64,000 bases of DNA from Caryophanales bacterium UBA784 (GTDB taxonomy: Bacteria > Bacillota_I > Bacilli_A > RFN20 > CAG-288): NCBI GenBank assembly GCA_002297045.1, contig DBJE01000008.1:1-64000 (forward strand), in the 5' to 3' direction. The notes beneath the pieces were generated by a model. That model did no database searches and was not told the origin of the DNA. It saw only the letters and a list, made by a program, of their open reading frames with translations. The position numbers and the translations under genes are program-made. Below, one piece after another: positions 26,718 through 34,190 of the stretch (positions within the stretch are counted from its first letter, which is position 1; each line of letters begins with the position of its first letter).

Positions 26718-27502
26718 GACTTAGGTCATTCAACGTCAATTCCATCAAGGCCTATCTGTCAAAAGGCCTTCTTGCCCAGTGGTCGAATGTGCGTCCCGAC
26801 ATTCTTGGAATCGAAGAACTTAAATTAAGCGAGAAAGAACATAAGGATTTCCCTTTCCAAAGGGAAGGATACCTTCCCTTTTGGACGGTGTCTAAGACAA
26901 AAAAAGGTTATGCAGGGACAGCGGTTAGGACAAAGAAGGCACCTCTTAACGTTCACTATGGTCTAAAGGACGGAAAGTATGACGATGAGGGACGGGTAAT
27001 CACTCTTGAATTCGAAAATTTCTATTTTGTCGAGAGGTATGTCCCTAATTCCGGTGAAAACCCTACACCAAAAGAAAAACCGAAACGTCTCGGCTACCGC
27101 AGGATTTTTGAAGGCGACCTTCGGGACTATCTTTCTTCGCTGAGGAAGAATAAACCGGTCATCGTCACTGGTGACCTTAATGTCGCCCATAATGAAATCG
27201 ATTTGAAGCATCCTGAGACCAACCATAATTCCGCCGGATTCACCGACGAAGAACGGGAGGCCTTCGGGAAGCTTTTGTCCTTAGGATTTGTCGACACCTT
27301 CCGTGCTTTGCATCCTAGTGAAGAAAAATATTCCTATTTTTCCTATCGTTTCCATGCACGGGAAAAGAATGCCGGCTGGCGGATTGACTATAGGCTGGTA
27401 AGTAAGGATATTTTCCCGCTTGTAAAATCCAGTGACATCCTTACTGACGTCTATGGCTCCGATCATTGCCCTGTCGTCAGGGATATCGACCTTTCCCTTT
27501 AA
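26714..27502 (+). CDS. xth: exodeoxyribonuclease III / AP endonuclease
   Basis: DNA repair nuclease of the EEP family, 262 residues. Motifs: FNVNSIKA (metal Asn), ILGIEELKL (catalytic Glu), YVPNSG, VTGDLNVAHNEIDLKHP, the NAGWRIDY element, and SDHCPV with the catalytic Asp-His. Translation is coupled to aguB, an unusual partner, since repair and polyamine synthesis are not biochemically linked. A weak hairpin, ATAGA/TCTAT, followed by T lies downstream near 27580. Confidence 0.95.
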   Translation: MRLRSFNVNSIKAYLSKGLLAQWSNVRPDILGIEELKLSEKEHKDFPFQREGYLPFWTVSKTKKGYAGTAVRTKKAPLNVHYGLKDGKYDDEGRVITLEFENFYFVERYVPNSGENPTPKEKPKRLGYRRIFEGDLRDYLSSLRKNKPVIVTGDLNVAHNEIDLKHPETNHNSAGFTDEEREAFGKLLSLGFVDTFRALHPSEEKYSYFSYRFHAREKNAGWRIDYRLVSKDIFPLVKSSDILTDVYGSDHCPVVRDIDLSL

Positions 27503-27634
27503 GAATAGATATTGAAAGCCGTGGCTTTATCCATTAAGATAGTAAGGAATAAAACGGACGGAACAGGAACCAGATAGACTAAAGAATCTATTTTTGGTGC
27601 TGCGAATCCTATGAAAAAATAAGGATGAATGAAG

Positions 27635-29389
27635 ATGAATAACTCAAATAACAAAGAAGAAGTCAAATTTGACAGAGAAATCGGAAACTATCCGATTAAG
27701 GTCGTTGCTTTAGGCGGACTGGACGAAAACGGGAAGAACTGCTACGTCATCGAAATCAACAACGATGCGTTCATCATCGAATGCGGCATCAAATATCCGA
27801 ACAACAGGATTCCCGGTGTCGACCTCATCATTCCCGACTTTACTTATATTAAGGAAATCCAGTCCCGTGTGAAGGCTATCATCATCACCCATGGACATGA
27901 CGACCAATATGGCGCCCTTCCCTATCTTCTCAACGTCGTCAATGTACCGATTTACGCCAGCGAAACAACCATCACCTATATTCTCAACAAGCTTGGACAA
28001 AAGTCCTACAAGGTGAAAAATGCAAAATTCGTTCCTGTCCAGCCTAGTTCCGATGTTCTCATTTCAGGAAAGAAATTCCACTTCTTTGAGACGACCCACA
28101 GCATAGCCGAATCCTTCGGCTTCGCCTTAGAGACTCCCCAGGGAAACATCGTCTACACTTCCGACTTCATTTCGGACTATTCCGCAAGGAAAGGCTACAC
28201 GTTTGATCTTCCCCGTATCGCCCGGATATCCGAGGAACAGAAGACCTTCCTTCTTAGGGCGGAGTCCGAGAGTGCAAACCTTGCCGGAAATGCCTCTCCG
28301 AATCACCGGATTATCGAAAAGGCCAAGCCTGTCTTTGAAGATCCGACCGGAAAGATTTTCGTCTCCCTTTATACCCAGGACTTTTTCAACATTCAGGAAA
28401 TCATCAATCTTTCCCGTCGTTACCGCAAAAAGATCTGTATCGCGAACAAAGCGGATGTCTCTCTTTTCGATGACAGGGCCAAGCAGGGAATCAGGATGAT
28501 TCCGGATTCCATGCGGATTAATGCTGACCAGATTGCCAGGATGCAGGATACAGACGTTGTGGTCTTAGTGACCGGAAGCGGAGAAGAGCTATTCAACCTG
28601 TCCAAGGATATCTGCTACAACGCGCTAGACGGAATCCGGGTCAACACGAAGGACTCCTGGATTATTGCCGCTCCTTCCGTCCCTGGCACGGAAGTCCTCG
28701 CCACAGATGCCTCCGATACCGTGTTCCGCACGGACTGCCACGTTCTTGCCTTATCCCGAAAGGAACTTGCCTCCAGGCATGCCCAGCAGGAGGATTTAAA
28801 GAGGAGGTTATCCCTCTTCCGTCCCCGTTACTATTTCCCGGTCAAAGGGGAATTCCGTCTCTTGACGGCAAATGCCCAAATCGCCCTGAACAGGAATATC
28901 GGTCTGAACAATCAGAACATCTTCGTCTTTGATAACGGCAGGGCCCTAGCCTTCGACGACAGGGGACGGCTTATCCATAAGAACATCCTTCTTAAGACCG
29001 GTGACGTCCTTGTCGACGGCAATTCGGTCGGTGAAGTAAAAGAGGCGGCAATCGAGGAACGGCAGAAGAGGGCTGACGGCGGGGTCATCATCCTCTCTTT
29101 GGCCATCAGCAGGAAGAAACGGAAGATCGTTTCTTCGCCCGATATCCAGAGGAAAGGCTTCCTTTACAGGAAGGACTTCAATCCCCTCAGGAATCAGATT
29201 TCCTGCCAGTTTACCACCTTGGTTCAAAATTGGCTTGGTAATGACAAGGCGAAAAATTCTATTGAGGACAGGAATCACCGCATTGCCGAGAAGATGTCCC
29301 GCTTTTTAAGGAAAGAGACCAAGAAGGAGCCGATGGTAAGGTGCGAGCTTATCAACGTCGACAATCTCCAGGCCTTTGACTCTCATTAG
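27635..29389 (+). CDS. rnj: ribonuclease J family protein with altered metal site (J2-like)
   Basis: Metallo-beta-lactamase/beta-CASP protein of 584 residues. It matches RNase J through GGLDENGKNCYVIE, GVDLIIPDFTYI, ALPYLL, the beta-CASP domain, and the EDLKRRLSLFRPRYYFPVKGEF region (shortened here). The HxHxDH metal motif reads HGHDDQ, so its last His is Gln, and the TGDFK motif is TSDFI. The SGH of the beta-CASP domain reads S-[AGG]-HAQQEDL. These changes suggest weak or lost catalysis, as in the RNase J2 partners of Bacilli, with a catalytic J1 expected elsewhere. The ATG at 27635 is preferred (AAGGA 9 bases upstream) over the one at 27629. Confidence 0.88.
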   Translation: MNNSNNKEEVKFDREIGNYPIKVVALGGLDENGKNCYVIEINNDAFIIECGIKYPNNRIPGVDLIIPDFTYIKEIQSRVKAIIITHGHDDQYGALPYLLNVVNVPIYASETTITYILNKLGQKSYKVKNAKFVPVQPSSDVLISGKKFHFFETTHSIAESFGFALETPQGNIVYTSDFISDYSARKGYTFDLPRIARISEEQKTFLLRAESESANLAGNASPNHRIIEKAKPVFEDPTGKIFVSLYTQDFFNIQEIINLSRRYRKKICIANKADVSLFDDRAKQGIRMIPDSMRINADQIARMQDTDVVVLVTGSGEELFNLSKDICYNALDGIRVNTKDSWIIAAPSVPGTEVLATDASDTVFRTDCHVLALSRKELASRHAQQEDLKRRLSLFRPRYYFPVKGEFRLLTANAQIALNRNIGLNNQNIFVFDNGRALAFDDRGRLIHKNILLKTGDVLVDGNSVGEVKEAAIEERQKRADGGVIILSLAISRKKRKIVSSPDIQRKGFLYRKDFNPLRNQISCQFTTLVQNWLGNDKAKNSIEDRNHRIAEKMSRFLRKETKKEPMVRCELINVDNLQAFDSH

Positions 29390-29407
29390 ACTGACGTTCA
29401 TATTTAA

Positions 29408-29442
29408 AAAACAGCTTCCTAGGTGATAGGGAGCTGTTTTTG
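29408..29442. terminator. bidirectional terminator, rnj / deoC
   Basis: AAAACAGCTTCCT (29408-29420) pairs with AGGGAGCTGTTTT (29428-29440) around a 7-base loop, with T following and A preceding. Confidence 0.9.
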
Positions 29443-29468
29443 TTTCTTATGAGAGTTTAGAAAGAAGA

Positions 29469-30107
29469 TTACTTTACGATAGCAACGCCGTGCGAGGTTC
29501 CAAGCCGGTTTGCTCCGGCCTTCACCCTTTCTTCGGCAGCCTTTTTGTCGCGGATTCCACCGGCGGCCTTGACCCCCATCTTGGGTCCGACGGTCTTGCG
29601 CCTAAGACTGACATCCTCGGCCTTAGCACCCCACTTAGAGAAACCAGTGGAGGTTTTAACAAAGTCAGCCCCTGCTTTCTTGGCTAAAAGACAGGCACGG
29701 ACCTTTTCCTCATCGGTCAACAGACAGCATTCAATGATGACTTTAAGAAGACGGCCGTCACACGCTTTCTTAATCTGGCTGATTTCTTTTTCCACATAAT
29801 CATCCTCGTGGTCTTTCAGCTTTCCGATGTTGATGACCCTGTCGACTTCCTCGGCTCCTTTTTTAACGGCATCGGCCGCTTCGTACGCCTTGCTTTCCCT
29901 TGTCCTTGCCCCAAGAGGGAAGCCGATGACGGTACAGACCTTTGTCCTAGTCCCTTTTAGAAGCTTTGCACAGAGCTCAATCCAGCAGGGATTGACACAG
30001 ACAGACGCAAAAGAGTATTCCTTTGCTTCTTCGCAAAGCTTTTCAATCTGGGCTTGTGTGGCATCCGGTGCAAGTAACGTATGATCAATTAAACGATTGT
30101 ATTCCAT
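29469..30107 (-). CDS. deoC: deoxyribose-phosphate aldolase
   Basis: Class I aldolase of deoxynucleoside catabolism, 212 residues. [18 protein letters not shown], the Schiff-base Lys of [13 protein letters not shown], and KAAGGIRD are present. Two AGG codons are diagnostic: 29838-29840 gives EVDMVINIG, and another gives SLMRKTVGP, both invariant or nearly invariant Met in the family. The ATG at 30107 follows GAGGAA; the longer frame upstream has no ribosome site and overlaps the promoter. Confidence 0.96.
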   Translation of the reverse strand: MEYNRLIDHTLLAPDATQAQIEKLCEEAKEYSFASVCVNPCWIELCAKLLKGTRTKVCTVIGFPLGARTRESKAYEAADAVKKGAEEVDRVINIGKLKDHEDDYVEKEISQIKKACDGRLLKVIIECCLLTDEEKVRACLLAKKAGADFVKTSTGFSKWGAKAEDVSLRRKTVGPKMGVKAAGGIRDKKAAEERVKAGANRLGTSHGVAIVK

Positions 30108-30126
30108 GTTTCTTTCCTCGAAGGAA

Positions 30127-30156
30127 ATTATAGCAAAGTTTATTTCGGTTAAACAA
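30127..30156 (-). promoter_or_regulatory. promoter of deoC
   Basis: Minus-strand TTGTTT (30151-30156) and TATAAT (30127-30132), 18 bases apart. The leader is short, about 13 bases. Confidence 0.65.
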
Positions 30157-30171
30157 ATTTTCTGCGACCTA

Positions 30172-30200
30172 TTGAAATAAATGTATGACACGAGTATAAT
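30172..30200 (+). promoter_or_regulatory. promoter of rpsT
   Basis: TTGAAA (30172-30177) and TATAAT (30195-30200) with the optimal 17-base spacing. It is divergent from the deoC promoter. Confidence 0.85.
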
Positions 30201-30244
30201 TTTTAACTGCGATTAAGCTTATTTGAATAGGAGAGTATAGAACC

Positions 30245-30532
30245 ATGGCGAACATCAAATCCGAGAAAAAACGTATTCTTGTCCGGAAACGGAATCATGA
30301 CATCAATGCTGCTTTCAAATCTTCCAGGCGTACTGCCATCAAGAAGGTCGATCAGGCCATTGCTGCCAAGGACGGTGCATTAGCCGTCAAGCTTCTTCCT
30401 GAAGCGGTTTCCTTGATTGACAAGTCGGTCAAGAAGGGCATCCAGCATAAGAACACCGCTGCCCGTCAGAAATCCCGTCTTACCCTTGCCGTCAATTCCC
30501 TTTCTGTTGCTAAAGCACCGGAAGCCAAGTAG
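30245..30532 (+). CDS. rpsT: 30S ribosomal protein S20
   Basis: 95 residues, basic and helical, binding 16S rRNA in the small subunit. MANIKSEKKRIL and KNTAARQKSRL are the family's ends. Codon 28 is AGG (30326-30328) in KSS-x-RTAIKK, where Bacillus S20 has KSAMRTAIK, followed by CGT for the real Arg. It has its own strong promoter and terminator and is convergent with holA, a common neighbour in Firmicutes. Confidence 0.97.
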   Translation: MANIKSEKKRILVRKRNHDINAAFKSSRRTAIKKVDQAIAAKDGALAVKLLPEAVSLIDKSVKKGIQHKNTAARQKSRLTLAVNSLSVAKAPEAK

Positions 30533-30550
30533 AATTCTGTCTTTTAAAAC

Positions 30551-30577
30551 AAAAATCGGCTTTTCAGCCGATTTTTT
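30551..30577. terminator. terminator of rpsT (and holA)
   Basis: AAAAATCGGCT (30551-30561), loop TTTC, AGCCGATTTTT (30566-30576). Symmetrical, so usable in both directions. Confidence 0.92.
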
Positions 30578-30595
30578 TGTGGTTCCTTTCTTAGA

Positions 30596-31579
30596 CTAGT
30601 AACGGTACTTACGGGCAAAGGTTGCCAGGAAGAGCTCCATTCTCACATCCCCGTCATCCCTGTTTAGCTTCCTGTCTTTTTCCCTGTCCGCCCTGTCGGA
30701 AAGAATGTTAAGAAGGGTGGAATAGGCCCTTGCCCCCCTGTCTTTCCTGGCGTAATAGATTCGTCCCGGTTTTACGCCTAATTCCTTGGCGATCGAGTCC
30801 TGGTTCTCTCCCTGTTCGGCAAGGGCTTTGACTAAGGCCATAAAGCGGAACTGGGAGACAAAGACGGGAAATAGGCTAAGAGGAAGGCTTCCTCCCTTTC
30901 TTAGGTCCTGATAGACGCCAAGGGCTCTCTTTGTGTCCTTACGGAGAAGAGAAGTGACAATGGAAAAGACGTCTTTCTCTAAAGGAGGGGCTACCAAAAG
31001 AAGGACGTCGCTTTTCCTGACATGGCTGCTATAGCAAAGGAGCTTGTCCAAGGCGTTCTCAAAGGAGAGAAAGTCCCCGGGAAAATAGGACAAAAGCAGA
31101 TTGATGGCATCCTGGTCGATTTTCTTGTTCTGTCCCGAAGCCCTTTCTTTGGCAAAAAGGGACAGATCATTGTCGCTTGGGGAAAGACAGGAGACAAGTT
31201 CGACTGAACTTTCCCTAGCCGCCTTATACAGGGTTCCCCGCTTATCGACCATGCCAGGGACAATCCTGATAAGGTCTGTTTCGTTAGAAGGCGATTTCCT
31301 GTACTCCCTAAGCCCTTTATAGTCCTGGCTTGAGTCAGGAATCGGATTCTTCTTTCCGGACTGGTTCAGGAAATAATAGGCGTTGACGACGACGATTGTC
31401 TTTTTTTCGCCAAAGAGCGAAAGAGATAGACAGTCGGAGAGGAAGTCTCCGACTAAGTCTTTATATCCGTCGTATTTTATCAGGGAAGAAAAGGCATCCT
31501 CAGGAAGGGATTTTCTAAGATCCCCCCTTGCCTTATGCTGGACAAAGCCGGAATCGGGTCCGTAATAAACCTTAATCAT
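30596..31579 (-). CDS. holA: DNA polymerase III delta subunit
   Basis: Clamp-loader subunit, 327 residues. The N-terminal domain starts IKVYYGPDSGFVQHKA, with a degenerate P loop as usual, and KTIVVVNAYYF follows. The middle has DFLSFENALDKLL, and the C-terminal collar domain has LFPVFVSQFRFMALVKAL and SIAKELGVKPGRIYYA. The rpsT neighbourhood supports the call. It leads a unit followed by the cyclophilin gene 10 bases on. Confidence 0.9.
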   Translation of the reverse strand: MIKVYYGPDSGFVQHKARGDLRKSLPEDAFSSLIKYDGYKDLVGDFLSDCLSLSLFGEKKTIVVVNAYYFLNQSGKKNPIPDSSQDYKGLREYRKSPSNETDLIRIVPGMVDKRGTLYKAARESSVELVSCLSPSDNDLSLFAKERASGQNKKIDQDAINLLLSYFPGDFLSFENALDKLLCYSSHVRKSDVLLLVAPPLEKDVFSIVTSLLRKDTKRALGVYQDLRKGGSLPLSLFPVFVSQFRFMALVKALAEQGENQDSIAKELGVKPGRIYYARKDRGARAYSTLLNILSDRADREKDRKLNRDDGDVRMELFLATFARKYRY

Positions 31580-31588
31580 CGGACTAAA

Positions 31589-32095
31589 TCAGTCTGGGAT
31601 TTTCTCCACGGGGAGGTCCTTTTCGTCTATGGCTGTCGCTTCTTGGATGACGACATCCTGATAAGGCCTATCATTCGGATCTTTCTGGACAAGGGCAATC
31701 TTATCCACGGCGTCCCTTCCTTCCGTGACATGACCGAAGGCAGCATACTGTCCGTCGAGGAATTCATCGTCCGCATCACAGATGAAAAACTGGCTTCCTG
31801 CAGAGTCTGGATCCCTGGCCCGTGCCATGGAGACGGTTCCCCGTTTATGGGACAAGGTGTTTTTCACGCCATTTGCGGAGAATTCCCCCTTAATGGAATA
31901 GCCAGGCCCACCAACACCAGTGCCAAGCGGGTCTCCGCCCTGGATCCTGAAATGGCGGATTACACGATGGAACTTCAGTCCGTTATAGAAGCCCTTTTTC
32001 ACTAGTTCGGTGAAATTGGCACAGGTGTTCGGCGCCTGGTCCCAGTCCAACTGGATTTTAATCGTACCATACCCTTTGATCTTTAATTCAATCAT
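31589..32095 (-). CDS. peptidyl-prolyl cis-trans isomerase, cyclophilin type
   Basis: Protein-folding enzyme, 168 residues, no signal peptide, so cytoplasmic. FHRVIRHF-x-IQGGDP carries AGG (31946-31948) where cyclophilins have Met (FMIQGGDP), and MARA-x-DPDSAGSQFFI has a second AGG at the usual Met. The Phe and His of the active site are in SQFFI and FGHVTEG. The ATG at 32095 has GAGGTAA a few bases upstream; the longer frame has no ribosome site. The extended C-terminus ends in VEKIPD. Confidence 0.95.
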   Translation of the reverse strand: MIELKIKGYGTIKIQLDWDQAPNTCANFTELVKKGFYNGLKFHRVIRHFRIQGGDPLGTGVGGPGYSIKGEFSANGVKNTLSHKRGTVSMARARDPDSAGSQFFICDADDEFLDGQYAAFGHVTEGRDAVDKIALVQKDPNDRPYQDVVIQEATAIDEKDLPVEKIPD

Positions 32096-32164
32096 TGATG
32101 TTACCTCGTTTTCTATTATATCGGTTCGGATAGGCTTTTGCCCCAAATCAAAAAAGAAAAGAAA

Positions 32165-32188
32165 ACCCCGCCCTCGATTTGGGCGGGG
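32165..32188 (-). terminator. terminator of gpmA
   Basis: CCCCGCCC (32166-32173) pairs with GGGCGGGG (32181-32188); on the minus strand TTTTC follows. Confidence 0.88.
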
Positions 32189-32206
32189 CAAAAGTCCGAA
32201 TTGGAT

Positions 32207-32956
32207 TTACTTTTTGACGGAGTCCTGGTTCTTGACGGCGTTGATCTTCGCGGCAATCTTCGCCTGATCGCCAAGGTAGTAATGCTTGATCGGTTTAAGA
32301 TCCTCGTCAAGCTCATAGACAAGCGGAACACCGGTAGGGATGTTTAATCCGGCGATATCCTCATCGGAAATGTTGTCCAGATACTTGACTAAGGCACGGA
32401 GCGAATTTCCATGGGCTGCAATCAGGACCTTCTTCCCGGCTTTGATTTCCGGAACGATGACCTCATTGTAATAGGGGACGACACGGGCAATTGTATCCTT
32501 TAAGGATTCATGCAAAGGAAGAAGCTTAGGGTCGACGCCTTTATACTGCTTCTGGTTTGCCGGATTGCGGGGATCGTCTTTTTCCAGGGCCGGCGGGGCA
32601 ATGTCGAAGCTACGACGCCACTGATGGACCTGTTCGGCACCATACTTGGCGGCAGTCTCGGCTTTGTTCAGTCCCTGAAGGGCACCATAGTGACGCTCAT
32701 TGAGGTGCCAGTCCTTGATGACCGGAATATAATCTTCGTCGACTCCGTCTAAGACATGCCAGGCAGTGTGAATGGCACGCTTCAGATAGGAAGTGAAGCA
32801 GATATCGAAAGAATATCCGCCTTCCTTGAGAAGCTTTCCACCGGTCTTGGCTTCTTCAACGCCCTTTTCGGAAAGTTCGACATCCGTCCATCCGGTGAAC
32901 AGGTTGAGCTTGTTCCACTCGGACTCGCCATGACGGATAAGCACTAGTTTTGTCAT
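32207..32956 (-). CDS. gpmA: 2,3-bisphosphoglycerate-dependent phosphoglycerate mutase
   Basis: Glycolytic mutase, 249 residues. The phosphohistidine is in [22 protein letters not shown] binds substrate, and the second His is in [15 protein letters not shown]. Conserved Arg residues use CGN. GAGGAGG lies just before the ATG. It is transcribed alone, with its own terminator. Confidence 0.97.
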   Translation of the reverse strand: MTKLVLIRHGESEWNKLNLFTGWTDVELSEKGVEEAKTGGKLLKEGGYSFDICFTSYLKRAIHTAWHVLDGVDEDYIPVIKDWHLNERHYGALQGLNKAETAAKYGAEQVHQWRRSFDIAPPALEKDDPRNPANQKQYKGVDPKLLPLHESLKDTIARVVPYYNEVIVPEIKAGKKVLIAAHGNSLRALVKYLDNISDEDIAGLNIPTGVPLVYELDEDLKPIKHYYLGDQAKIAAKINAVKNQDSVKK

Positions 32957-32983
32957 GTTTTTCCTCCTCAGTACCGGAAAAGA

Positions 32984-33457
32984 TTATAGTCTATTCCGCA
33001 AAGGAAAGAAAGAAGTCAGGGATGCAAAGCTCTCCCTTATTTCCTCCCTGATTTCCTGGAAACCGCTTGACCAGAAGACAAGATAAACGATGTACAGGCA
33101 GAAAGCGATAAGAGAGAGAACCAATCCGATAATGCCGCAAATCCTTCCGGCCCGGGCGCGGGAATTAATGGAGGCACGCTTTGAGCCCAAAACGATGGCG
33201 ACGATGCCGAGGATGATATTTGCACTGCAAATCGAAAGAATACCTAAAACAAGGGCAGCGGTGTCCTGATGTCCGTTTTCCTGGCTGTCATCCCTCCTCT
33301 TCTGGTAAGAGCCATAAGTTGAATGAAGGGAAGAGGAAGGGCTGATATTGCTGTTCCCCTGCCTATAGGGATCAAGTCTCGTCCCGCAATTTACACAGAA
33401 CTTGTTGTCGGGCGAATTCGGATGTCCGCATTTTGGACAATAACGATGGTACTCCAT
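32984..33457 (-). CDS. zinc-ribbon membrane protein
   Basis: 157 residues. An N-terminal zinc ribbon has two CxxC pairs (CPKCGHP and CVNCGTR), followed by a polar Ser/Gln linker and two membrane helices (about 72-95 and 110-135). This zinc_ribbon_2 plus two-helix layout (DUF4190-like) is common in Firmicutes and of unknown role. The ATG at 33457 has AAGGAGG 7 bases before it; the longer frame upstream has no ribosome site. Confidence 0.8.
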   Translation of the reverse strand: MEYHRYCPKCGHPNSPDNKFCVNCGTRLDPYRQGNSNISPSSSLHSTYGSYQKRRDDSQENGHQDTAALVLGILSICSANIILGIVAIVLGSKRASINSRARAGRICGIIGLVLSLIAFCLYIVYLVFWSSGFQEIREEIRESFASLTSFFPLRNRL

Positions 33458-33583
33458 AAATTTTCCTCCTTGATTTATTGTAACAGAAAAAATGGACTTC
33501 TGAAAAAGGACTTCCTGGAATATGACCTGTTTTAGCTTTGCAAAATCTCTCTGAAAAAGAACCGGATAGTGGAACACATTTTA

Positions 33584-33610
33584 CAAAAAAAGCCCTGCAG
33601 CTGCAGGACT
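33584..33610 (-). terminator. terminator of the tRNA-Asn/tRNA-Glu unit
   Basis: AGCCCTGC (33591-33598) and GCAGGACT (33603-33610) pair with one G-U, around AGCT; on the minus strand a T run follows (33584-33590). Confidence 0.8.
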
Positions 33611-33621
33611 TTTGAGATCAG

Positions 33622-33697
33622 TGGTGACCTGGACGGGGTTCGGACCCGTGAATGCATCCTTGAAAGGGATGTGAGTTAACCACTTCTCCACCAGGCC
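33622..33697 (-). tRNA. tRNA-Glu(TTC)
   Basis: The acceptor GGCCTGG pairs with CCAGGTC, the anticodon stem is CATCC/GGATG, and the loop CTTTCAA gives anticodon TTC. CCA is encoded. It lies 9 bases after tRNA-Asn, on the same transcript. Confidence 0.95.
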
Positions 33698-33706
33698 ATA
33701 AGAGAA

Positions 33707-33782
33707 TGGCGCCAACTGTAGGATTCGAACCTACGACCTACCGGTTAACGGCCGGTTGCTCTACCGACTGAGCTAAGTTGGC
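33707..33782 (-). tRNA. tRNA-Asn(GTT) with C at position 33
   Basis: The acceptor GCCAACT pairs with AGTTGGC, and CCA is encoded. The anticodon stem ACCGG/CCGGT closes the seven-base loop CCGTTAA, giving anticodon GTT. The base before the anticodon (position 33, at 33750) is C instead of the almost universal T. All other parts of the cloverleaf are normal. Confidence 0.93.
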
Positions 33783-33825
33783 AACGGGTTCTAATATATC
33801 AAATCTTTTTTAGATTTGCAAGTGC

Positions 33826-34068
33826 CTATTTGCGCTTGCGTTCAATTAATTCTTTGACGTCTTTGACTGTCTGAATATTCATCCTTTCTTCCTGAGAGAT
33901 TTCCGGAAGTCCGAACTCGTCTTCGATGTTGATGACAAGTTCCGCCTTATCCAGGGAATCAAGACCTAAGTCATCCAGATTGGTTTCCGGCGTGACTGAA
34001 TTGATATCGAAACTTTTTTTCTTAATCTGCTCATTGAGCATTTCTTTTAGCTTTGCATAAATATCCAT
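33826..34068 (-). CDS. acpP: acyl carrier protein
   Basis: 80 residues, acidic, helical. The phosphopantetheine Ser is in LGLDSLDKAELV. The family pattern IEDEFGLPEIS and TVKDVKELI follows. It carries fatty acyl chains in lipid synthesis. AGGAGG precedes the ATG. Transcribed alone from a promoter that overlaps a divergent one. Confidence 0.96.
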   Translation of the reverse strand: MDIYAKLKEMLNEQIKKKSFDINSVTPETNLDDLGLDSLDKAELVINIEDEFGLPEISQEERMNIQTVKDVKELIERKRK

Positions 34069-34115
34069 GATGGTTAACCTCCTGTTTCCCTTTTCCTTGG
34101 ACGCACCTCTTTACT

Positions 34116-34145
34116 ATAATATACCCGTTCTCAAATTGCTAACAA
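34116..34145 (-). promoter_or_regulatory. promoter of acpP
   Basis: Minus-strand TTGTTA (34140-34145) and TATTAT (34116-34121), 18 bases apart. Confidence 0.6.
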
Positions 34146-34164
34146 GTTTTTTCCTAACTATAAT
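34136..34164 (+). promoter_or_regulatory. promoter of the gene at 34191
   Basis: TTGCTA (34136-34141) and TATAAT (34159-34164) with 17-base spacing. Its -35 overlaps the -35 of the divergent acpP promoter. Confidence 0.75.
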
Positions 34165-34190
34165 AGAAAAGAATAAACGGTGGAATAATA

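Noticed and set aside
33591..33610. CCTGCAGCTGCAGG palindrome as an operator site
   Set aside because: It sits directly behind two tRNAs with a T run on the same strand, so a terminator explains it.
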